DNA from: Clostridia bacterium | GTDB taxonomy: Bacteria > Bacillota > Clostridia > Oscillospirales > Acutalibacteraceae | NCBI GenBank assembly: GCA_017409845.1 | Contig: JAFQRY010000011.1 | Location: 1-64,000 of the forward strand | Length of the DNA: 64,000 nucleotides | Direction of reading: 5' to 3' | In this document: positions 60,104 through 64,000 of the stretch, in pieces | Numbering within the stretch: position 1 is the first letter of the stretch | Layout of the letters: every line of letters starts with the position of its first letter | Position numbers and translations under genes: made by a program | The notes under the pieces: model-generated | The model's database searches: none | What the model was told of the DNA's origin: nothing | Seen by the model: the letters and a program-made list of their open reading frames with translations, nothing else

Positions 60104-61600
60104 ATGACACCTCAGCTTGCGGCATTCATTCTTTATTTTGTTGCCGTTCTCGGAATCGGACTCTTCTTCTTCTTCAAGTCGAAGGGCACAGGCGAAAAAG
60201 ACTACTTCCTCGGCGGCCGTTCAATGGGTCCCTGGGTAACAGCACTCAGCGCACAGGCATCAGACATGAGCGGCTGGCTTCTTATGGGCTTCCCCGGCAG
60301 CATTCTTGCTTTCGGCATGGGTCAGGTATGGATCGGTATCGGTCTTGCACTCGGCACCGCAGCCAACTGGATTTTTGTTGCACGCAGACTGCGTAAATTC
60401 TCACAGGCCGCCAACGATTCAATCACCGTTCCCCAGTATCTTTCAAACAGATTCCTCACAAAGAGCCCCGCTCTTCAGATAATCTGTGCGATTGTTTTCC
60501 TTGTATTCTTTACAATTTATGTTGCATCAAGCTTTGTTGCAGGTCAGAAGGTTTTCATTCAGGTTGTTCCTCAGCTTGAAAGCAACCCCAACCTTGCACT
60601 CCTTATTTTTGCAGCTATCATTATTGTTTATACCTTCCTCGGCGGCTTCAAGGCTGTTTGCTGGACAGACTTCTTCCAGGGACTTATGATGCTTGCTGCT
60701 CTTCTTGCAGTGCCCATCGTTCTTGTAATGGCGAAGGATATTGATTACAGCGTGTTTGAAACAGTTGATGGCGGCGTTAATCCCCTCAACCCCTTCTCGG
60801 CAAGCTGGCAGGATATCGCATCGGGTCTTGCATGGGGTCTCGGCTATTTCGGTATGCCTCACATTATCGTAAGATTCATGTCAACAAAGAACGCAAAGGT
60901 TCTCAAGAAATCTGCAACAATCGGTATTATATGGGTTGTTCTTTCACTCGGTGCAGCAATTGCAATGGCACTTCTCGGCAGAGGCTTTGCACCTACTCAG
61001 GCACTTGTTGATGCAGGCAAGCAGGAGCTTGTTTTTGTAACTCTCGTTCAGGATATTTTCAGCGGTCCCTGGGCATTTGTTGCAGGCCTTCTTCTTTCGG
61101 CAATCGTTGCAGCTGCAATGAGCACCGCAGACTCGCAGCTTCTTGTTGCTTCTTCATCATTTACAAGCGATATTTATAAGCCTGTTTTCAGAAAGAATGC
61201 TTCGGATAAGGAAACACTCTGGGTAGGCAGAATAGTTGTTCTTGTTATTGCCGTTATTGCATATTTTATTGCAAGCAGCAAATCAGAGGGTGCAGCCACC
61301 ATTATGACTCTTGTTGATAATGCATGGGGCGGCTTCGGCTCAGCCTTCGGACCCGTTATTCTTCTTTCACTTTTCTGGAAGAGATTTACCTACAAAGGTG
61401 CACTTGCAGGTGTTGTCGGCGGTGCGGTTGTTGACGTTCTCTGGATGAATTTCCTCACAGAAACAACAGGCGTTTACGAGCTTCTTCCCGGCTTTATTGC
61501 AGGCGGACTTCTTGCAATCGTTGTTTCACTTGTTGATAAGGCTCCCTCAAAGGAAGTTCAGGAGCTTTATGATTATGCAGTAAGCACTGAAATTGAATAA
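60104..61600 (+). CDS. putP: sodium/proline symporter PutP
   Basis: The 498-residue protein is a sodium:solute symporter with thirteen predicted membrane helices. Family features: DYFLGGRSMGPWVTALSAQA with the sodium-site region, SDMSGWLLMGFPG, and AAAMSTADSQLLVASS, which carries the Ser/Thr sodium ligands. The closest group is proline symport. AAAGG precedes the ATG. It is monocistronic between its own promoter and terminator 61620. Confidence 0.92.
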   Translation: MTPQLAAFILYFVAVLGIGLFFFFKSKGTGEKDYFLGGRSMGPWVTALSAQASDMSGWLLMGFPGSILAFGMGQVWIGIGLALGTAANWIFVARRLRKFSQAANDSITVPQYLSNRFLTKSPALQIICAIVFLVFFTIYVASSFVAGQKVFIQVVPQLESNPNLALLIFAAIIIVYTFLGGFKAVCWTDFFQGLMMLAALLAVPIVLVMAKDIDYSVFETVDGGVNPLNPFSASWQDIASGLAWGLGYFGMPHIIVRFMSTKNAKVLKKSATIGIIWVVLSLGAAIAMALLGRGFAPTQALVDAGKQELVFVTLVQDIFSGPWAFVAGLLLSAIVAAAMSTADSQLLVASSSFTSDIYKPVFRKNASDKETLWVGRIVVLVIAVIAYFIASSKSEGAATIMTLVDNAWGGFGSAFGPVILLSLFWKRFTYKGALAGVVGGAVVDVLWMNFLTETTGVYELLPGFIAGGLLAIVVSLVDKAPSKEVQELYDYAVSTEIE

Positions 61601-61619
61601 TAACTGATAATAAATTCAG

Positions 61620-61657
61620 CGGTATGCATCGGAAAAATCCTTTGCATACCGTTTTTT
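61620..61657 (+). terminator. intrinsic terminator of putP
   Basis: CGGTATGCA and TGCATACCG pair around a 14-nt loop and are followed by seven T. Confidence 0.92.
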
Positions 61658-61715
61658 TGCGTTTAGCAGCAGCTTAAAATTTTTTAAAAATCCTATTTAT
61701 TTATATCCTTGTGTG

Positions 61716-61724
61716 TGCTATAAT
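61716..61724 (+). promoter_or_regulatory. extended -10 promoter of the GH51 gene
   Basis: TGCTATAAT is an extended -10 box 33 bp before the start codon; the -35 region is poor. Confidence 0.6.
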
Positions 61725-61757
61725 ACAACCATATATAGCTTAAAAAGGAGCTCTAAA

Positions 61758-63233
61758 ATGGAAAAGTATCTTATAAATCCCAATCAGAAGCTTTCAAAAA
61801 TCAATAAAGACATTTACGGCAATTTTTCCGAGCATCTCGGAAGATGCATCTATGAAGGACTTTATGTCGGAGAGGATTCCGATATTCCAAATGTCAACGG
61901 CATGAGAAAGGATGTTGTTGACGCTCTTAAGGATATGGGAATTCCCGTGCTCCGCTGGCCGGGCGGCTGCTTTGCCGATGAATACCACTGGAAAGATGGC
62001 ATCGGTCCCAAGGAAAACAGAAAAAAGATGATAAATACCCATTGGGGAGGCGTTGTTGAAGATAACAGCTTCGGTACCCACGAATTTTTCGAGCTTTGCC
62101 GTCAGCTCGGCTGCGATACATATATCAACGGCAATGTGGGCAGCGGCACCGTTCAGGAAATGAGCGAATGGGTTGAATACATGACACTCGACGGCACATC
62201 TCCCATGGCAGACCTCCGCAAGGCAAACGGTCACGAGGAGCCCTGGAATGTCAAATATTTCGGCGTCGGCAACGAAAGCTGGGGCTGCGGCGGTCACATG
62301 CTCCCCGAAGCCTATGCCAACGAATTCAGACGCTATGAAACCTTTGTGCGTGACTATGACAGCAGCAAGCATATCTACAGAATTGCCTGCGGTGCAAATG
62401 CGTTTGACTATCATTGGACCGAAGTGCTTCTTCAGAAGGCATGCAGCAGAATGAACGGTCTTTCGCTTCATTATTACACCATTCCTCACGAATGGCACCG
62501 CAAGGGAAGTGCACTTGAATTTACCAAGGATGAATATGATATCACCATCGGCAGAGCCTACAAAATGGAGGAGCTTGTCCGCCGTCACGGTGACATAATG
62601 AATCAGCATGACCCCGACAAGAGAGTAGGTCTTATTGTTGACGAATGGGGCACCTGGTATGATGTTGAGCCCGGCACAAATCCCGGCTTCCTCTATCAGC
62701 AGAACACAATGCGTGATGCGATTGTTGCCGCCCTCACCCTTAACATTTTCAACAAGCATTCCGACAGAGTGCATATGGCAAATATCGCTCAGACAGTCAA
62801 TGTTCTTCAGTCGGTGGCACTTACTGACGGTGCGGAAATGCTTCTCACGCCTACCTACCATGTTTTCAAAATGTATAAAGACCATCAGGAAAACACTCTT
62901 CTCGGCTCTTATATCACAACTCCCGTAATCGGCACCGACGGCGAAAAATTCCCCAAGCTTATCGAGAGTGCATCGGTTGACGAAAACGGCGTTATTTATG
63001 CAACAATAACCAACGCCTCGGCAGATGAAGCGGCTGAAATCAAGTGTCAGATTGCCGATTTTGAGCTCGGAGATATCAGAGCGGAAATCCTTGTCGGCAG
63101 TCCGTGGGATTATAATTCATTTGAAGAAAAAGATGCGGTCAGAACCGCAGAATTCGGTGATTATACCGCAACTGCAGACGGCTTTATTGCAACACTTCCG
63201 CCTTGCAGCGTAGTAAAATTCGTAATTAAATAA
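61758..63233 (+). CDS. abfA: GH51 alpha-L-arabinofuranosidase
   Basis: The 491-residue protein removes arabinofuranose side chains from arabinoxylan or arabinan oligosaccharides. It begins with the GH51 pattern [20 protein letters not shown] and [15 protein letters not shown]. The acid/base Glu173 is in GVGNESWG and the nucleophile Glu296 in VDEWGTWYD. The C-terminal beta domain ends CSVVKFVIK. There is no signal peptide, so it acts in the cytosol on imported oligosaccharides. AAGGAG precedes the ATG at 61758. Its stop codon overlaps the next gene (TAATG). Confidence 0.96.
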   Translation: MEKYLINPNQKLSKINKDIYGNFSEHLGRCIYEGLYVGEDSDIPNVNGMRKDVVDALKDMGIPVLRWPGGCFADEYHWKDGIGPKENRKKMINTHWGGVVEDNSFGTHEFFELCRQLGCDTYINGNVGSGTVQEMSEWVEYMTLDGTSPMADLRKANGHEEPWNVKYFGVGNESWGCGGHMLPEAYANEFRRYETFVRDYDSSKHIYRIACGANAFDYHWTEVLLQKACSRMNGLSLHYYTIPHEWHRKGSALEFTKDEYDITIGRAYKMEELVRRHGDIMNQHDPDKRVGLIVDEWGTWYDVEPGTNPGFLYQQNTMRDAIVAALTLNIFNKHSDRVHMANIAQTVNVLQSVALTDGAEMLLTPTYHVFKMYKDHQENTLLGSYITTPVIGTDGEKFPKLIESASVDENGVIYATITNASADEAAEIKCQIADFELGDIRAEILVGSPWDYNSFEEKDAVRTAEFGDYTATADGFIATLPPCSVVKFVIK

Positions 63234-63478
63234 TGGAAAATATCTGCAAACGCTGCTTTCTTCTTGAAAGCGGCAGGGATGATACGCTGAAAAGCATAAA
63301 AGAACATATTGACAGACTTTCCGAAAAAGAAAAAGCATCTGATGAGGAGTACCGCAGGCGGCTTGAGGTCTGCGGCGGATGTGATTTTCTTTCGGGCGGA
63401 GTCTGCCTTAAATGCGGATGCTATCCCGAATTCAGGGCAGCATTTGCGGGGCAGAAGTGCCCTTATAAAAAATGGTGA
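63233..63478 (+). CDS. small Cys-rich protein (DUF6171-like)
   Basis: The 81-residue protein carries eight cysteines in zinc-binding-like pairs: CKRC near the N-terminus and CGGCDF, CLKCGCYPEFRAAFAGQKCP at the end. A helical stretch (IKEHIDRLSEKEKASDEEYR) lies between them. Small clostridial proteins of this pattern are grouped as DUF6171; the function is unknown. It shares a base with the abfA stop codon and lies 16 bp ahead of a response regulator gene, so coexpression with both is likely. Confidence 0.75.
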   Translation: MENICKRCFLLESGRDDTLKSIKEHIDRLSEKEKASDEEYRRRLEVCGGCDFLSGGVCLKCGCYPEFRAAFAGQKCPYKKW

Positions 63479-63494
63479 AAAGAGAGGAAACAGC

Positions 63495-64000
63495 ATGTAT
63501 AACATTCTTATCTGTGACGATGAGGCCGATATCCGTTCAGCCTTGAAAATCTATCTTTCAAGTGAGGATTATAATATTCTCGAAGCAGAAAACGGCAAGG
63601 AAGCACTTGAAATTATCGAAAAAGAAAATATCCATCTTCTTCTTATGGATATAATGATGCCTGTGATGGACGGTATCCGTGCACTTGCAAAGCTCAGAGA
63701 GCAGGGCAACAACATCCCCGTTATCCTTCTTACCGCAAAAAGCCAGGATACAGATAAAATCCTCGGTCTCAATGCGGGTGCGGATGACTACATAACAAAG
63801 CCCTTCAATCCCGTTGAGGTAACGGCAAGAGTAAAATCGCAGATACGCAGATATGTCCGCTTCGGCGGCTCTGATAATGCTGCGAAGGCGGAAAAGCCGG
63901 GTGTTCTCCGCAACGGAGGTCTTGAGCTTGACGATAATTCAAAAACACTTACCCGTGACGGTGAGCCGATAAATCTTACTCCCACCGAAATGATGATTCT
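63495..64000 (+). CDS. OmpR-family response regulator (3' end outside window)
   Basis: The visible 168 codons give a receiver domain (NILICDDEADIRSALKIYL, phospho-acceptor Asp in LLMDIMMPVMDG, Thr in ILLTAKSQDT, Lys in DDYITKPFNP) and the start of a winged-helix output domain (LELDDNSKTLTRDGEPINLT...). The gene continues past the window. GAGAGGA precedes the ATG. A partner histidine kinase is expected just downstream. Confidence 0.95.
   Translation, partial: MYNILICDDEADIRSALKIYLSSEDYNILEAENGKEALEIIEKENIHLLLMDIMMPVMDGIRALAKLREQGNNIPVILLTAKSQDTDKILGLNAGADDYITKPFNPVEVTARVKSQIRRYVRFGGSDNAAKAEKPGVLRNGGLELDDNSKTLTRDGEPINLTPTEMMI

Noticed and set aside
61794-62885. 363-residue minus-strand open frame
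   Set aside because: It is the antisense shadow of the GH51 gene, whose catalytic motifs are intact on the plus strand.

Overview
The window looks like a chromosomal segment from a strictly anaerobic, low-to-mid GC Clostridia species, most likely of the Oscillospirales/Ruminococcaceae type. The pointers are a clostridial NAD(P)-linked [FeFe]-hydrogenase locus, a noc-soj-spo0J segregation cluster, a small SRP RNA next to dnaX, the long single-chain clostridial PurL, AGGAGG-type ribosome sites throughout, and intergenic space full of short palindromic repeats. The genus is my inference; no rRNA gene is present to settle it.

Layout. 0.1-6 kb: a minus-strand operon (23S rRNA methyltransferase, PI-PLC-like phosphodiesterase, PfkB kinase, and a membrane-spanning sigma-factor-like protein). 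6.4-14.7 kb: a ten-gene plus-strand hydrogenase locus in which hndA is separated from hndBCD by a regulatory block (two DRTGG proteins, two HATPase proteins, a PHP phosphoesterase and a second, sensory-type hydrogenase). 14.7-24.2 kb: repeats, a divergent pair of small XRE regulators, a secreted alpha/beta hydrolase, maf-nudix, an M14 carboxypeptidase, a GH92 mannosidase, a secreted hypothetical and a P-loop ATPase. 24.3-30.3 kb: SRP RNA, dnaX-ybaB-recR, a probable oriC with DnaA boxes and a DnaA-trio, then dnaN-yaaA-recF-remB. dnaA is not here. 30.3-33.6 kb: a GH4 glycosidase and an FGGY kinase, divergent. 33.6-39.6 kb: a lipoprotein and the rod-shape operon mreBCD-mrdA with a MinD-like ATPase. 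39.6-47.6 kb: mnmE, mnmG, rsmG, noc, soj, spo0J with two parS-like sites, then an acyltransferase-like gene. 47.7-58.3 kb: a Kef-type antiporter and the minus-strand purine operon purE-F-M-(66-aa membrane protein)-N-D-L. 58.4-64 kb: mntP, a TetR regulator, putP, a GH51 arabinofuranosidase, a small Cys-rich protein and the start of an OmpR-type response regulator cut by the window edge.

How the genes work together. The hydrogenase locus should dispose of fermentation electrons as H2, probably by electron bifurcation between NAD(P)H and ferredoxin, and the embedded sensory block may tune it. The 24-47 kb part is an origin-proximal neighbourhood: replication initiation (oriC, dnaN, recF), clamp loading and repair (dnaX, recR), segregation (soj/spo0J/parS, noc) and cell-wall elongation (mre/mrdA). 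The glycosidases (GH92, GH4, GH51) and sugar kinases fit a gut or rumen carbohydrate fermenter.

Points of most interest: the sigma-like/transmembrane/duplicated-ectodomain protein; a PurF homologue without the N-terminal catalytic cysteine; the sensory hydrogenase lacking the proton-transfer cysteine; the origin beside dnaN without dnaA; parS inside mnmG; the XRE promoter-operator; and several families of MITE-like repeats, one of them inside the mre operon. No CRISPR array, tRNA, rRNA, prophage or transposase gene was found.
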